From Gemmatimonadota bacterium (GTDB taxonomy: Bacteria; Gemmatimonadota; Gemmatimonadetes; Gemmatimonadales; Gemmatimonadaceae): a stretch of 64,000 nucleotides of DNA. This document shows, one piece after another, positions 1 to 12,905 of the stretch. Position 1 is the stretch's first letter. Each line of letters starts with the position of its first letter. The notes under the pieces are model-generated. The model had not been told where the DNA came from and made no database searches. It saw only the letters and a list, made by a program, of their open reading frames with translations. The stretch is taken from positions 186,001 to 250,000 of the forward strand of contig JAPLKS010000005.1 in NCBI GenBank assembly GCA_026387915.1, in the 5' to 3' direction. The position numbers and the translations under genes are program-made.

Positions 1-4024
<4,024 letters not shown>

Positions 4025-4027
4025 CGG

Positions 4028-7000
4028 TTATTCCTCACCAGCGCTAAAGGGCAACCCACTGTAACCACCCTCTGCATTGGCATCCATGGTGACGTGGATC
4101 CCGAGGGCCTGCAGTTCCTTCACCAACACGTTGAACGACTCCGGCGTACCCGGCTCGGGCATGTTCTGCCCCTTCACGATCGCTTCGTACACGCGCGACC
4201 GGCCGTTCACGTCGTCCGACTTCACCGTGAGGATTTCCTGCAGCGTGTGCGCGGCGCCGTACGCCTCGAGCGCCCACACTTCCATTTCGCCGAAACGCTG
4301 GCCGCCGAACTGCGCCTTGCCGGCGAGCGGCTGCTGCGTGACGAGCGAATACGGTCCAATGGACCGGGCGTGAATCTTGTCGTCGACCAAGTGGCTCAGC
4401 TTGAGCATGTACACGGTGCCGACCGTGACCGCCGACGAGAACCCTTCGCCGGTGCGACCGTCGCGCAGGCGAATCTTACCGGCCGGCGTCAGGCCGGCGG
4501 CGGTAATCATTTCCAACGACGCCGCATTGGCATCGCTCTCGCCCTTCGGACCGAGCATGCCGGCCATCGCCGGTAGCCCGTTGGACACGAGCAGCTCCGC
4601 GGGCGACAGCGCCGCGCGCTTCTCGAGTTCCTTGAGCGCCTTCTTGGCATCGGCCTTCTGCGTCGCCGACGCCGTCTCGTCCTCCGCCACCGACCCGTGG
4701 AACGCGATGGCGTGCTTGAGGTTCGTCAGTTCCTGCTCGGCCAGATCCTTCGCCGCATTCGTGATGTAGTCGCGCACGCGATGGAACACATCCTTCGCTT
4801 CCGCCGACATCCCACGCGCATTGAGTTCGTTCAGGTTCGCATCACGCAGCAACTCGACCTTCTCCTCGCCCACCGGCGGGCGAAGTTCCGTGAGGAAGCC
4901 GAGGATTTCCGTATCGTTGATGTCGAGCACCGGCGTGCGCAGGTCGAGCGCGTCGTGCGACCAGCGCAGTGACGCGAGACGCATGAGCAACCCGATTTCT
5001 TTTTCGTTCGCGCCGCTGAATACCGGCGTCTTGGCGTAGAAGCCGAGGATCTTCGCGGCCCACCCGAGGTGGGTTTCGAGGATCTGCCCGACGTTCATTC
5101 GGGACGGCACGCCGAGCGGATTGAGGACGATGTCCACCGGACGTCCATCCGGGAGGAACGGCATGTCTTCTTCCGGCACGATGCGCGCCACGATGCCCTT
5201 GTTGCCGTGACGGCCGGCCATCTTGTCGCCCACCGAGATCTTACGCTTCTCGGCGAGGTAGACCTTCACGAGCTGAATCACGCCCGGCGGCAATTCGTCG
5301 GGCTGGAGAATACGGTCAATGCGCTCTTCCGCCTTCTCTTCGAGCTTCGCCTTGACGTGATTGGCGGCCTCGATGATCTCGCGGATGTCGTCGTTGACCT
5401 TCTTGCTCTCAACGCGGAACGTCTTGAGGTCGAGCGTCGCGAGACGGATGCCGTCGAGCACTTCGGTGGTCAGCTTTGTGCCCGCCGGAATGGCCTCTTC
5501 GACCGTGCCCGACTTGAGCGCCAACGCGACCGTCTGTCCTTCGAGCATCACCTTGAGTTCGGCATCGCGCACGTCGTTCACGCGCACCTTCTCCTCGCCC
5601 TCGAGCCGGCGCACGTCACCAATGCGCTCGCCGCGATCCTTTTCGACCACCTGGTCTTCAATACGCGAGAAGATCTTGCAGTCGATGACGACGCCTTCCA
5701 TACCCGGCGGCACCTTGAGCGACGAATCCTTCACGTCCTTGGCCTTTTCGCCGAAGATGGCCGTGAGGAGTTTTTCTTCCGGCGACAGTTCCGTCTCGCC
5801 CTTCGGCGTGATCTTGCCGACGAGGATGTCGCCCGGGCGCACATGCGCGCCAATACGCACAATGCCGCGCTCGTCCAGATCCACCAGCGACTCTTCCGAC
5901 ACGTTCGGAATTTCGCGCGTGATTTCTTCCTGACCGCGCTTGGTGTCGCGGACGTGGAGTTCGAGTTCCTGAATGTGGATCGACGAATAGACGTCGTCCT
6001 TCACCAGGCGCTCGCTCAAAATGATGGCGTCTTCGAAGTTGTGGCCGTACCAGCTCATGAACGCGACGAGCACGTTGGAGCCGAGGGCCAACTGGCCGTG
6101 CTCGGTCGCGGCGCCGTCGGCGAGGACTTCGCCGGCCTTCACTTTCTGACCGAGCTTGACGATCGGCCGCTGGTTGATGGCGGTGTCCTGGTTGGTACGC
6201 ACGTACTTCTTGACGTGATATCGGTCGAGCTGCGTAAGGCGAGCGAGCGGGGCGTCCGCGCCCTTCTTGCCCTTCTCCACGGCGCCGGCATCAACGAGAA
6301 TCTCGTCGGCCGTGACGCGGGTGACGATGCCCGCGCGACGCGCGATTACCGTCGCGCCGGAATGGCGAGCCACGGTCTCTTCGAGCCCCGTGCCGACCAC
6401 CGGCGTCTGCGGATTGAGGAGCGGCACCGCCTGACGTTGCATGTTCGAGCCCATCAACGCGCGGTTGGCGTCGTCGTGCTCGAGGAACGGAATGAGCGCC
6501 GCGGCGATCGAGACGAGCTGCTCGGGCGCGACGTCCATGTAATCGATACGGCTCGGCGTCACGAGCGGGAAGTCGCCCTGCTGACGGCAGAGCACCAGCG
6601 ACTCGAGGAACGTGTGGTCGGGATTCAGCAGCGCCGACGCCTGCGCGATCGTCGCTTCCTCTTCACGATTGGCGTCGAGCCACGCGAGTTCGTTGGTCAC
6701 CTTGCCGTTCTTGACGATGCGGTACGGCGTCTCAATGAAGCCGAGGTCGTTGACGCGCGCGAAGCACGCCAGCGACGTGATGAGTCCGATGTTCGGACCT
6801 TCCGGCGTTTCGATGGGGCACATGCGGCCGTACTGCGAATAGTGCACGTCACGGACTTCAAAGCCGGCGCGCTCGCGCGTCAGGCCGCCCGGTCCAAGCG
6901 CCGACAGACGACGCTTGTGCGTCAACTCGGCGAGCGGATTGGTCTGGTCCATGAACTGCGACAGCTGTGACGATCCGAAGAACGCCTGAATGACCGCCGA

Positions 7001-8605
7001 CACCGTACGGGCGTTGACGAGGTCGTCGAGGGCAATCTTCTCGCTGTCCTGATTGATGCTCATGCGCTCCTTGACCAAGCGCGCCATACGCGACAGGCCC
7101 ACGGAGAACTGGTTGGCGATGAGTTCGCCCACTGAGCGGATACGACGGTTGCCCAAGTGATCGATGTCGTCCACATGGCCGCGGCCTTCGTGGAGTTCCA
7201 CGAGGTAACGGATGATGGCAACGAAATCTTCCTTCGTGAGCACGGTCTGATTGGCCGGCGTGTTGAGGCCGAGCCGCTGATTGATTTTGTAGCGGCCGAC
7301 ACGACCGAGGTCGTAGCGCTTGGGGCTGAAGAACAGCCGCTCAAGGGCCTGCTTGGCCGTTTCCTTGTTGGGCGCATCGCCCGGACGCAGCAGCGAATAG
7401 ATCTGCTTGAGCGCTTCGTCTTCAGCGCGCGTCGGATCCTTGGCGAGCGTGTTCTTGATGAGCGTGCTTTCGGCGCGGCCACTCACGACAAAGCAGCGGG
7501 CCTTGATGATCCCGTGCTTCCGCAGGCGCTTGGCCAGCGTTTCCTTGAGCGCCTGACCGGCTTCGGCGACGACTTCACCCGTTTCCGGGTCCACTTCGTC
7601 CACCGCGATGATGCGCGGGGTGGGACGGTCGCCGCGTTCGATCGCGTCGAGCTCGTCGCGTACGTCGACGGTCGTGTAGCTGGCGAACACCTTTACGGTG
7701 TCGACCTTCTGGCGGCGGAGGCGGTTGAACACCTCTTCCGTGAGTTCGTCGCCCTGACGCACGAGCAGTGCGTTCTCGGAACGCTCGCGCTCGGCGCGGG
7801 CCTTCTTGGTCTTGGCCTTGGGGGCGTCGTCGGCTGTGGCTTCGCCCGGCAACTCGATGTCCTCGGCGACGATCGCGCCCAGGACTTCGCGGTTTTCGGC
7901 GCGCCCTTCACGCTTGCGCGTGAGGTCGAGGTCGCGCACGGCGAAGAAGAGGCGGAGGATGTCCGCGTTGTTCCCGAAGCCGAACGCGCGGAGGAGCGCG
8001 GTGGCCGGGAACTTCTTCTTCTTGTCGATGTGGACGTAGATGATGTCGTGGATGTCGACGGTAAACTCAACCCACGAGCCGCGGAACGGGATAATGCGCG
8101 ACGAGATCAGGCGCTGCCCGTTCGGGTGCGTCGACTCTTCGAACACCACACCCGGCGAGCGGTGCAGCTGACTCACGATCACGCGTTCGGCGCCGTTGAT
8201 GACGAACGTGCCGAGGCCCGTGAGGAGGGGGAGTTCCCCGAGATAGACTTCCTTCTCGATCTGATTCTTGACGCGCTTCTTGCCGTCGGCCGCATTTTCC
8301 TCAAACACCGTGAGGGCGAGCGTGGCCTTGAGCGGCGCGGAGTACGTCATGTCGCGCTCGATGCACTCTTCAACAGAGTACTTCGGCTCGCCAAGCGTAT
8401 AGCGCTTGAAGTCGAGTGAGAAATTCTCATGGACGTCGGTGATCGGGAACAGGTCTTTAAAGACCCGTTCGAGGCCGACGTCTTCGCGATCGTGCGCGGC
8501 GGCGTCGAGCTGGAGCAACGACTCGAACGCGCGTGTCTGGATGTCGAGCAAGTGGGGCATTTCCATGCCGTGCTCGAGCTTTCCGAAGGAAATCTGTTTG
8601 ATCAT
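4028..8605 (-). CDS. rpoB: RNA polymerase subunit beta
   Basis: This is the beta subunit of RNA polymerase, 1525 aa against about 1340 in E. coli. The rifampicin pocket reads [18 protein letters not shown]...[12 protein letters not shown], with Asp, His and Ser at the usual resistance positions, so a sensitive genotype is expected. Residues about 253-280 are a charged Lys/Glu/Ala linker. A helix-rich insertion of roughly 155 residues (about 1207-1365) separates the [15 protein letters not shown] segment from [18 protein letters not shown], which are nearly adjacent in E. coli. The C-terminal clamp-anchoring region ([22 protein letters not shown]) is standard. The gene follows rplL after a 195-bp spacer containing a strong hairpin. 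Confidence 0.98.
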   Translation of the reverse strand: MIKQISFGKLEHGMEMPHLLDIQTRAFESLLQLDAAAHDREDVGLERVFKDLFPITDVHENFSLDFKRYTLGEPKYSVEECIERDMTYSAPLKATLALTVFEENAADGKKRVKNQIEKEVYLGELPLLTGLGTFVINGAERVIVSQLHRSPGVVFEESTHPNGQRLISSRIIPFRGSWVEFTVDIHDIIYVHIDKKKKFPATALLRAFGFGNNADILRLFFAVRDLDLTRKREGRAENREVLGAIVAEDIELPGEATADDAPKAKTKKARAERERSENALLVRQGDELTEEVFNRLRRQKVDTVKVFASYTTVDVRDELDAIERGDRPTPRIIAVDEVDPETGEVVAEAGQALKETLAKRLRKHGIIKARCFVVSGRAESTLIKNTLAKDPTRAEDEALKQIYSLLRPGDAPNKETAKQALERLFFSPKRYDLGRVGRYKINQRLGLNTPANQTVLTKEDFVAIIRYLVELHEGRGHVDDIDHLGNRRIRSVGELIANQFSVGLSRMARLVKERMSINQDSEKIALDDLVNARTVSAVIQAFFGSSQLSQFMDQTNPLAELTHKRRLSALGPGGLTRERAGFEVRDVHYSQYGRMCPIETPEGPNIGLITSLACFARVNDLGFIETPYRIVKNGKVTNELAWLDANREEEATIAQASALLNPDHTFLESLVLCRQQGDFPLVTPSRIDYMDVAPEQLVSIAAALIPFLEHDDANRALMGSNMQRQAVPLLNPQTPVVGTGLEETVARHSGATVIARRAGIVTRVTADEILVDAGAVEKGKKGADAPLARLTQLDRYHVKKYVRTNQDTAINQRPIVKLGQKVKAGEVLADGAATEHGQLALGSNVLVAFMSWYGHNFEDAIILSERLVKDDVYSSIHIQELELHVRDTKRGQEEITREIPNVSEESLVDLDERGIVRIGAHVRPGDILVGKITPKGETELSPEEKLLTAIFGEKAKDVKDSSLKVPPGMEGVVIDCKIFSRIEDQVVEKDRGERIGDVRRLEGEEKVRVNDVRDAELKVMLEGQTVALALKSGTVEEAIPAGTKLTTEVLDGIRLATLDLKTFRVESKKVNDDIREIIEAANHVKAKLEEKAEERIDRILQPDELPPGVIQLVKVYLAEKRKISVGDKMAGRHGNKGIVARIVPEEDMPFLPDGRPVDIVLNPLGVPSRMNVGQILETHLGWAAKILGFYAKTPVFSGANEKEIGLLMRLASLRWSHDALDLRTPVLDINDTEILGFLTELRPPVGEEKVELLRDANLNELNARGMSAEAKDVFHRVRDYITNAAKDLAEQELTNLKHAIAFHGSVAEDETASATQKADAKKALKELEKRAALSPAELLVSNGLPAMAGMLGPKGESDANAASLEMITAAGLTPAGKIRLRDGRTGEGFSSAVTVGTVYMLKLSHLVDDKIHARSIGPYSLVTQQPLAGKAQFGGQRFGEMEVWALEAYGAAHTLQEILTVKSDDVNGRSRVYEAIVKGQNMPEPGTPESFNVLVKELQALGIHVTMDANAEGGYSGLPFSAGEE

Positions 8606-8754
8606 ATCAACCCGGGTTCACCCTGTGACAGGCGAAAACCGCCCCGCCCCGTCGCCGCGGGAAATCGCGGCGCGGAGTGGAGCGCAAGGAACTTCAGTTG
8701 TTGCGAGGAACGAATGCCGTCATGTCGGAGACCAAGTGAGAGAAGGGGAGCGTA

Positions 8755-8784
8755 CCGGGGGCCGGGATCGAATCCCGGCCCCGG
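8755..8784 (-). terminator. Strong hairpin in the rplL-rpoB spacer (attenuator-like)
   Basis: An 11-bp perfect GC stem (8758-8768 with 8772-8782) has a 3-nt loop and extends by 3 bp past one bulge. No U-tract follows on the minus strand, so it is not a classical terminator. A second, weaker stem (8653-8659 with 8666-8672) lies closer to rpoB. In E. coli the same spacer holds an attenuator and an RNase III site that set the ratio of L7/L12 to beta. The same role here is inferred from position. Confidence 0.55.
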
Positions 8785-8800
8785 CACGAACCACTTGCCC

Positions 8801-9190
8801 TTACTTGATCTCGACGACGGCGCCCTGCTCTTCCAGCTTCGCCTTCATTGCCGCGGCTTCGTCCTTCGTCGCGCTCGGACGCACCACCTGCGGTGCACCG
8901 TCCACCATGTCCTTGGCTTCCTTCAGGCCAAGACCGGTGAGTTCGCGGACAACCTTGATGACCTGAATCTTCTTGGCGCCGGCTTCCTTGAGGATGACCG
9001 AGAACTCGGTCTGCTCTTCGACGGCAGCCGCACCGCCAGCCGCACCTGCACCGCCCGGCGCCGCAGCGACGGCCGAGATGGTCACATTGAACTTCGTCTT
9101 GAAAGCGTCGATGAGCTCGGCGAGATCGATGACCGACATAGTGCCGATCGCCTCGAGAATCTCGTCCTTGCCGATGGTCGCGTTAGCCAT
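8801..9190 (-). CDS. rplL: 50S ribosomal protein L7/L12
   Basis: This is the multi-copy stalk protein that recruits translation GTPases, 129 aa. The N-terminal dimerisation helices (residues about 1-35) are followed by an Ala/Gly-rich hinge ([15 protein letters not shown]). The conserved C-terminal factor-binding domain contains [21 protein letters not shown] and [15 protein letters not shown]-type segments. A GGAG ribosome site lies upstream of the ATG. The gene follows rplJ and precedes rpoB, the standard L10-L12-beta order. Confidence 0.98.
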   Translation of the reverse strand: MANATIGKDEILEAIGTMSVIDLAELIDAFKTKFNVTISAVAAAPGGAGAAGGAAAVEEQTEFSVILKEAGAKKIQVIKVVRELTGLGLKEAKDMVDGAPQVVRPSATKDEAAAMKAKLEEQGAVVEIK

Positions 9191-9211
9191 TGTTGCAATC
9201 TCCGTGGAATC

Positions 9212-9257
9212 CCCCAGGCATTCCTGGGGCGTTTGTGTGTCAGGCAGACGCCTGGGG
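9212..9257 (-). promoter_or_regulatory. Overlapping, mutually exclusive hairpins between rplJ and rplL
   Basis: On the minus strand the transcript leaving rplJ reads CCCCAGGC, then a small CAGGC-GTCT-GCCTG hairpin, then a CCCCAGG-AATG-CCTGGGG hairpin (9212-9229), and then the rplL ribosome site. The first CCCCAGGC (9250-9257) can also pair perfectly with the last GCCTGGGG (9212-9219), giving an alternative long-range fold. The arrangement is seen directly. A role in processing or in boosting L12 translation is inferred. Confidence 0.45.
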
Positions 9258-9259
9258 AA

Positions 9260-9751
9260 TCAGTTGGCGGAAGCTTCTTCGAGCTGGGTCTTTCTCGCTT
9301 CGAGCGCGAGGGCGAACATGGCGAGGACGCTGTTGAAGCAGCCCAAGAGCTGCCCAAGTGCCTCGTCGCGGGTCGGGAGGGCGGCGAGCTTCTTCACCAA
9401 CGCCGCATCCACCACCGCACCTTCGTAGAGCCCACCCTTCACCGTCGGACGCGCGTCGTTCTCTTTCGCGAAGTCGGTGAGGAGCTTGGCTGCGGCCACC
9501 GCATCCTTCGCGACGACAACACCCGTGGGTCCCTTCAGTCGCACGCCCGCCAAGCCGCTTTCGTTCACGGCCTTCAGCGCGAGAGTGTTCTTGATGACCA
9601 CGTACTCCACGCCGGCCTTACGGAACCGGCGGCGGAGTTCGGTCATCCGCTTCACGTTCAGCCCCGTGAAGTCGGTGTAATAGAGCGCCGAGGCGCCCTT
9701 CATTTTTTCTTTGAGCTCAATGACGAGCTGTTCCTTTTCGGTGCGCTTCAT
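9260..9751 (-). CDS. rplJ: 50S ribosomal protein L10
   Basis: This is the stalk base protein that holds L7/L12 dimers on 23S rRNA, 163 aa. It has the family N-terminus (MKRTEKEQLVIELKEKM), the ALYYTDFTGLNVKRMTELRRRFR rRNA-binding segment, and the C-terminal helix that carries the L12 dimers. It lies 6 bp after rplA and 69 bp before rplL. In other bacteria the L10-L12 complex autoregulates this operon through its leader. No such leader was identified here with confidence. Confidence 0.97.
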   Translation of the reverse strand: MKRTEKEQLVIELKEKMKGASALYYTDFTGLNVKRMTELRRRFRKAGVEYVVIKNTLALKAVNESGLAGVRLKGPTGVVVAKDAVAAAKLLTDFAKENDARPTVKGGLYEGAVVDAALVKKLAALPTRDEALGQLLGCFNSVLAMFALALEARKTQLEEASAN

Positions 9752-9757
9752 CGCGGG

Positions 9758-10447
9758 TTACCGGTAGGGGGTGGTGTCGACCCGCACGCCCGGGCCCATC
9801 GTGCTGCTCACGGCGACCGTCTTCACGTACACGCCCTTTGCCGCTGCCGGCTTGGAGCGAATGATCGTGTCCATGAGGGCCTGAAAGTTCGACTCGAGCG
9901 ACTCGAGTTCGAACGAAACCTTGCCAATCGCAGCGTGCACATTGCCACCCTTGTCGACACGGAATTCGATCTTGCCGGCCTTGGTCTCCTTCACCGCCTG
10001 GCCAACGTTGAACGTCACCGTACCGGCCTTCGGGTTCGGCATCAAACCGCGGGGACCGAGCACGCGACCGAGTGCGCCGATCTGCCCCATCTGGTCCGGG
10101 GTCGCGATCATGATGTCAAAGTCGAGCCAGCCTTCCTTGATCTTGGCGATGTACTCGGAGCCGACAAAATCGGCACCGGCCGCCTCCGCTTCCTTCGCCT
10201 TGTCGCCAACGGCGATGACGAGGACGCGCACCGTCTTACCCGTACCGGCCGGCAGCACCACCGTGCCGCGGACGACCTGGTCCGCGTGACGCGGATCCAC
10301 GCCGAGGCGAATCGCAACGTCGACGGTCTCGTCGAACTTTGCAAACGCCGCCTTCTTGACGAGCTCGAGCGCCGTCTTCGGCTGGTACTGCGACTCCAGC
10401 TGACGCGACTCCGCCGCCTTGAGGAACTTCTTTCCGTGAGTACGCAT
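9758..10447 (-). CDS. rplA: 50S ribosomal protein L1
   Basis: This is the L1-stalk protein that moves deacylated tRNA out of the E site, 229 aa, the usual length. It has the characteristic [23 protein letters not shown] and [19 protein letters not shown] segments. Its ATG overlaps the rplK stop by one base (TGATG), indicating translational coupling. L1 is the translational repressor of rplK-rplA in E. coli, and a repressor role here follows from that precedent only. Confidence 0.98.
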   Translation of the reverse strand: MRTHGKKFLKAAESRQLESQYQPKTALELVKKAAFAKFDETVDVAIRLGVDPRHADQVVRGTVVLPAGTGKTVRVLVIAVGDKAKEAEAAGADFVGSEYIAKIKEGWLDFDIMIATPDQMGQIGALGRVLGPRGLMPNPKAGTVTFNVGQAVKETKAGKIEFRVDKGGNVHAAIGKVSFELESLESNFQALMDTIIRSKPAAAKGVYVKTVAVSSTMGPGVRVDTTPYR

Positions 10448-10869
10448 CAGCCGATGACCTCCACGCCCATCGAACGCGCCGCGCCGGCGATCATCGCCAT
10501 AGCGGACTCGACCGACTCCGTGTTCAGATCGGGCATCTTGAGCTCGGCAATCACCTTGATCTGCGCCTTGGTGATCTTGCCGACCTTGTTACGGTTGGGC
10601 TGACCTGACCCCTTCTCCAGTCCAATCGCCTTCTTGATGAGGATCGCCGCAGGCGGCGTCTTCAGAATGAAGGTGAAAGACTTGTCGGTATAAATCGTGA
10701 TCTCGACCGGGAGAATCGTATCCTGGCCCTGCGTCCGAGCGTTAAACTCTTTGCAGAACGCCATGATGTTGATTCCCTGCGGGCCGAGCGCGGTACCGAC
10801 CGGCGGGGCCGGGTTCGCCTTACCTGCAGGAATCTGCAGTTTGACGAAACCAGCGACCTTCTTTGCCAT
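10447..10869 (-). CDS. rplK: 50S ribosomal protein L11
   Basis: This is the GTPase-associated-centre protein and thiopeptide-sensitive site, 140 aa. The N-terminal domain carries the Pro-rich [19 protein letters not shown] helix, and the C-terminal RNA-binding domain carries [22 protein letters not shown] ribosome site precedes the ATG. The gene is followed by rplA with a one-base overlap. Confidence 0.98.
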   Translation of the reverse strand: MAKKVAGFVKLQIPAGKANPAPPVGTALGPQGINIMAFCKEFNARTQGQDTILPVEITIYTDKSFTFILKTPPAAILIKKAIGLEKGSGQPNRNKVGKITKAQIKVIAELKMPDLNTESVESAMAMIAGAARSMGVEVIG

Positions 10870-11112
10870 GGGACTCCCCTAGACACGTGAAGCGGACCAC
10901 GGCCGATGCGCGAGAACCGCGATCGGAGAGTGGTGCCGCTGACTGCCACGGTGTGTTTAACGTCGTTGTGGTAGCCGACGGTGCGCTTCTCGCTGTGTTG
11001 CAGCTGCCCCGCGCAAGGGCACGATCTCTTCTATTGAACTGCGACTGCTACTGCTGTTTACGTAGACCGTTATCGGTACATCGTTCACCGAAAACGACCG
11101 AACAATACGAAG
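10870..11112 (-). other. 243-bp nusG-rplK spacer (mRNA leader of rplK)
   Basis: No gene is supported in this spacer. It is less GC-rich near nusG and holds the rplK ribosome site at its 3' end. By position it could contain an internal promoter or the L1-binding leader that controls rplK-rplA in other bacteria. I could not find a convincing -35/-10 pair or a clear match to the L1 site by eye. Confidence 0.4.
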
Positions 11113-11655
11113 TTAGTGCGCCTTCAACTGCAGGTAATCGAGCTCCACCGACGTCGGCCGGCCGAACAACGACACCGACACGCGAACCTTCCCCTTGTCC
11201 GGCATCACTTCTTCAACCGTTCCATTGAAATCCGTGAACGGTCCTTCCGTGATCGCCACGGCCTGACCCACGAGGAACGGAATCTCTTCCTTTGGTACTT
11301 CTTCCACGGCTTCGTCGGCAATGCCGAGGAGGCGGTTCACTTCATCCGTGCGCAACGCCTGCGGCTCGCGATCCTTGCCGATGAACTTGATCACACCCTG
11401 GATCCCGTTCACCTGGTGCAACGTCTCCTGGTTCACGACCATTTCGACGAGCACGTAGCCCGGATACACCTTCCGCTCGACCGTCACCTTCTTGCCATTC
11501 TTGATCTCGACCACCTGCTCTGTCGGGACCAACGCCTGCCGCACAAGACGATGTTCCGCAGGCGTGAGATCAGCTTCGATCTTGCGCAGGAGCAGCGTCT
11601 TCACCTTGTTCTCGTGCCCAGACGTGGTCTGGACCGCGTACCACCGATGCGTCAC
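11113..11655 (-). CDS. nusG: Transcription termination/antitermination factor NusG
   Basis: This is the NusG/Spt5 elongation factor that bridges the RNA polymerase clamp and, through its KOW domain, Rho or ribosomal S10. It is 180 aa. The NGN domain spans residues about 4-110 (WYAVQTTSGHENKVKTLL; KVYPGYVLVEM) and the KOW domain is C-terminal (GPFTDFNGTVEEVMPDKGKVRV). It starts 1 bp after secE, in the conserved secE-nusG pair. Confidence 0.98.
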   Translation of the reverse strand: MTHRWYAVQTTSGHENKVKTLLLRKIEADLTPAEHRLVRQALVPTEQVVEIKNGKKVTVERKVYPGYVLVEMVVNQETLHQVNGIQGVIKFIGKDREPQALRTDEVNRLLGIADEAVEEVPKEEIPFLVGQAVAITEGPFTDFNGTVEEVMPDKGKVRVSVSLFGRPTSVELDYLQLKAH

Positions 11656-11656
11656 C

Positions 11657-11890
11657 TCAGCCCCCGAAGAGCGCTGGGATCCATCGAACCAGCACGCTCT
11701 GCAGCAACAGATCCATCAGCCAGATCACGCCGCCAATCAACAGCGACAGCGAAATGACGCCAATGGACAACTGGCGCACCTGCGGCATGTCGGGCCACGT
11801 CACTTTGCGCATTTCGGCCATGACGTCGTGATAAAACGTCACGACGCGCTGCACCGGGCTCAGCTGAGGAGCGGCAACAGGTACGGCCAT
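11657..11890 (-). CDS. secE: Preprotein translocase subunit SecE
   Basis: This is the small SecYEG subunit, 77 aa. The amphipathic helix with the conserved KVTWP motif (MAEMRKVTWPDM) is followed by one transmembrane segment (residues about 40-65). This is the single-span short form found in most bacteria. Its ATG overlaps the rpmG stop by one base (TAATG). Confidence 0.95.
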   Translation of the reverse strand: MAVPVAAPQLSPVQRVVTFYHDVMAEMRKVTWPDMPQVRQLSIGVISLSLLIGGVIWLMDLLLQSVLVRWIPALFGG

Positions 11891-12042
11891 TACTTGGTTT
11901 CCTTATGCACGACGTGCTTGTTGCACCGCGGGCAATACTTCTTCCACTCGACGCGCTCCGGATGGGTGCGCTTGTTCTTCATCGTGAAGTAGTTGCGGTT
12001 CTTGCAGTCGCCACAGGCGAGGATAATCTTTTCGCGAGCCAT
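11890..12042 (-). CDS. rpmG: 50S ribosomal protein L33
   Basis: This is a 50-aa protein from the ATG at 12042 to the TAA that overlaps the secE start. It has two CxxC pairs (CGDC near residue 10 and CPRC near residue 37), the zinc-ribbon form of L33. The sequence [17 protein letters not shown] is typical. The rpmG-secE-nusG order is common in bacteria that lack tuf at this site. Confidence 0.95.
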   Translation of the reverse strand: MAREKIILACGDCKNRNYFTMKNKRTHPERVEWKKYCPRCNKHVVHKETK

Positions 12043-12120
12043 AGCCCGTTATCTCTTTGGTTGCGCCTTCGTGTATTGACGGTTCACGGTTGACCGTCCC
12101 CGTGGCACATTCGCGCCATG

Positions 12121-12152
12121 AACAACACCTGCAACAACACCTGCAACAACAC
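12121..12152. repeat. 12-bp tandem repeat between rpmG and tRNA-Thr(GGT)
   Basis: Two perfect copies of AACAACACCTGC (12121-12132 and 12133-12144) are followed by a partial third. They lie about 80 bp upstream of rpmG in the transcribed spacer. This is one of three different short tandem repeats in successive spacers of this tRNA array. Confidence 0.85.
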
Positions 12153-12197
12153 CCTCACAAACACGTGCACCAACGCTGTCACCTGCCGTCCTGCGAG

Positions 12198-12270
12198 AGC
12201 ACGCAATCGGGATCGAACCGATGACCTCATCCTTACCAAGGATGTGCTCTACCGACTGAGCTATGCGTGC
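12198..12270 (-). tRNA. tRNA-Thr (anticodon GGT)
   Basis: This is a 73-nt cloverleaf. The 7-bp acceptor stem is GCACGCA/TGCGTGC with a T discriminator. The anticodon loop is TTGGTAA on a CATCC/GGATG stem, and the T-loop is GGTTCGATCC-type. CCA is not encoded. It corresponds in position to E. coli thrT. Confidence 0.97.
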
Positions 12271-12302
12271 AACGCGACTGCCTTCCACATCCCGCAGCAA
12301 CG

Positions 12303-12352
12303 CCCCGCTGTCCCGCTTGTCCCGCTTGTCCCGCTTGTTCAGCTTGTTCAGC
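12303..12352. repeat. 9-bp tandem repeat between tRNA-Thr(GGT) and tRNA-Gly
   Basis: Three perfect copies of TCCCGCTTG (12311-12337) are flanked by a shortened copy before them and a diverged TTCAGCTTG copy plus a partial copy after them. The tract lies in the transcribed spacer that RNase processing should remove. Confidence 0.85.
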
Positions 12353-12421
12353 CGACCTTAGCCGCCCATCGCGTCGTCGGCCCCCTCGTCAGTCCGTGCT
12401 GCAACGACCTACGCACTGCAG

Positions 12422-12494
12422 AGCGGGAGACGGGGCTCGAACCCGCGACATCAAGCTTGGAAGGCTTGCGCTCTACCAGCTGAGCTACTCCCGC
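12422..12494 (-). tRNA. tRNA-Gly (anticodon TCC)
   Basis: This is a 73-nt cloverleaf. The acceptor stem is GCGGGAG/CTCCCGC with a T discriminator. The anticodon loop is CTTCCAA on a CAAGC/GCTTG stem, and the T-arm is intact (GGGTTCGAGCCC). No CCA is encoded. It corresponds in position to E. coli glyT. Confidence 0.97.
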
Positions 12495-12515
12495 AAACCT
12501 CAATCGTACCTGCCG

Positions 12516-12548
12516 TACACTTCACTTACACTTCACTTACACTTCACT
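12516..12548. repeat. 11-bp tandem repeat, three perfect copies, between tRNA-Gly and tRNA-Tyr
   Basis: The unit TACACTTCACT occurs three times without mismatch (12516-12526, 12527-12537, 12538-12548). It differs in sequence and unit length from the repeats in the two neighbouring spacers. Confidence 0.9.
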
Positions 12549-12589
12549 GCTGGCGCGCCGACCTTCACCGCACCAACCACACATATCAA

Positions 12590-12672
12590 TGGTGGGGGAA
12601 GGATTCGAACCTTCGAAGGCTTGCGCCGGCAGATTTACAGTCTGCTCCCGTTGGCCACTTAGGTACCCCACC
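12590..12672 (-). tRNA. tRNA-Tyr (anticodon GTA)
   Basis: This is an 83-nt class II tRNA with a long variable arm. The acceptor stem is GGTGGGG/CCCCACC with an A discriminator, and the anticodon loop is CTGTAAA on a GCAGA/TCTGC stem. The GTA anticodon and long variable arm are characteristic of bacterial tRNA-Tyr. It corresponds to E. coli tyrU. Confidence 0.97.
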
Positions 12673-12728
12673 GCAGCGTGACCGTTCTGCCACGCCTATG
12701 GCCCAAGTCCGACTTACATCGACAGCAG

Positions 12729-12801
12729 AGCTGACGGCGAGAATCGAACTCGCAACCGCCTGATTACAAATCAGGTGCTCTGCCAATTGAGCTACGTCAG
12801 C
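12729..12801 (-). tRNA. tRNA-Thr (anticodon TGT)
   Basis: This is a 73-nt cloverleaf and the first gene of the array. The acceptor stem is GCTGACG/CGTCAGC with a T discriminator, and the anticodon loop is TTTGTAA on a CCTGA/TCAGG stem. It corresponds to E. coli thrU. It begins about 19 nt after the predicted transcription start. Confidence 0.97.
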
Positions 12802-12826
12802 GGCAGGCCATTTGCGCGAGACTCTT

Positions 12827-12855
12827 AGAATACCTTGCTGGCTGCCTCTAGTCAA
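12827..12855 (-). promoter_or_regulatory. sigma70-type promoter of the tRNA-rpmG-secE-nusG operon
   Basis: On the minus strand, TTGACT (12850-12855) and TATTCT (12827-12832) are separated by exactly 17 bp. The predicted start is near 12820. It sits directly upstream of tRNA-Thr(TGT) and downstream of the cysS end. It is the best promoter match in this half of the window. Confidence 0.8.
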
Positions 12856-12905
12856 GCCGTTGAGGCGCACAGCGTTAGGACTCGCCGGCAGGCCGTTCTC
12901 GCCCC

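Noticed and set aside
8602-8787. 61-codon minus ORF in the rplL-rpoB spacer
   Set aside because: It is explained by the GC-rich hairpin. No family similarity.
8429-10603. 724-codon plus-strand ORF across rplL, rplJ and rplA
   Set aside because: It is antisense to four ribosomal protein genes and crosses their spacers. It has no domain or ribosome site.
12049-12300. 83-codon minus ORF over tRNA-Thr(GGT)
   Set aside because: It overlaps a well-formed tRNA gene and spacer repeats. The product resembles translated tRNA sequence.
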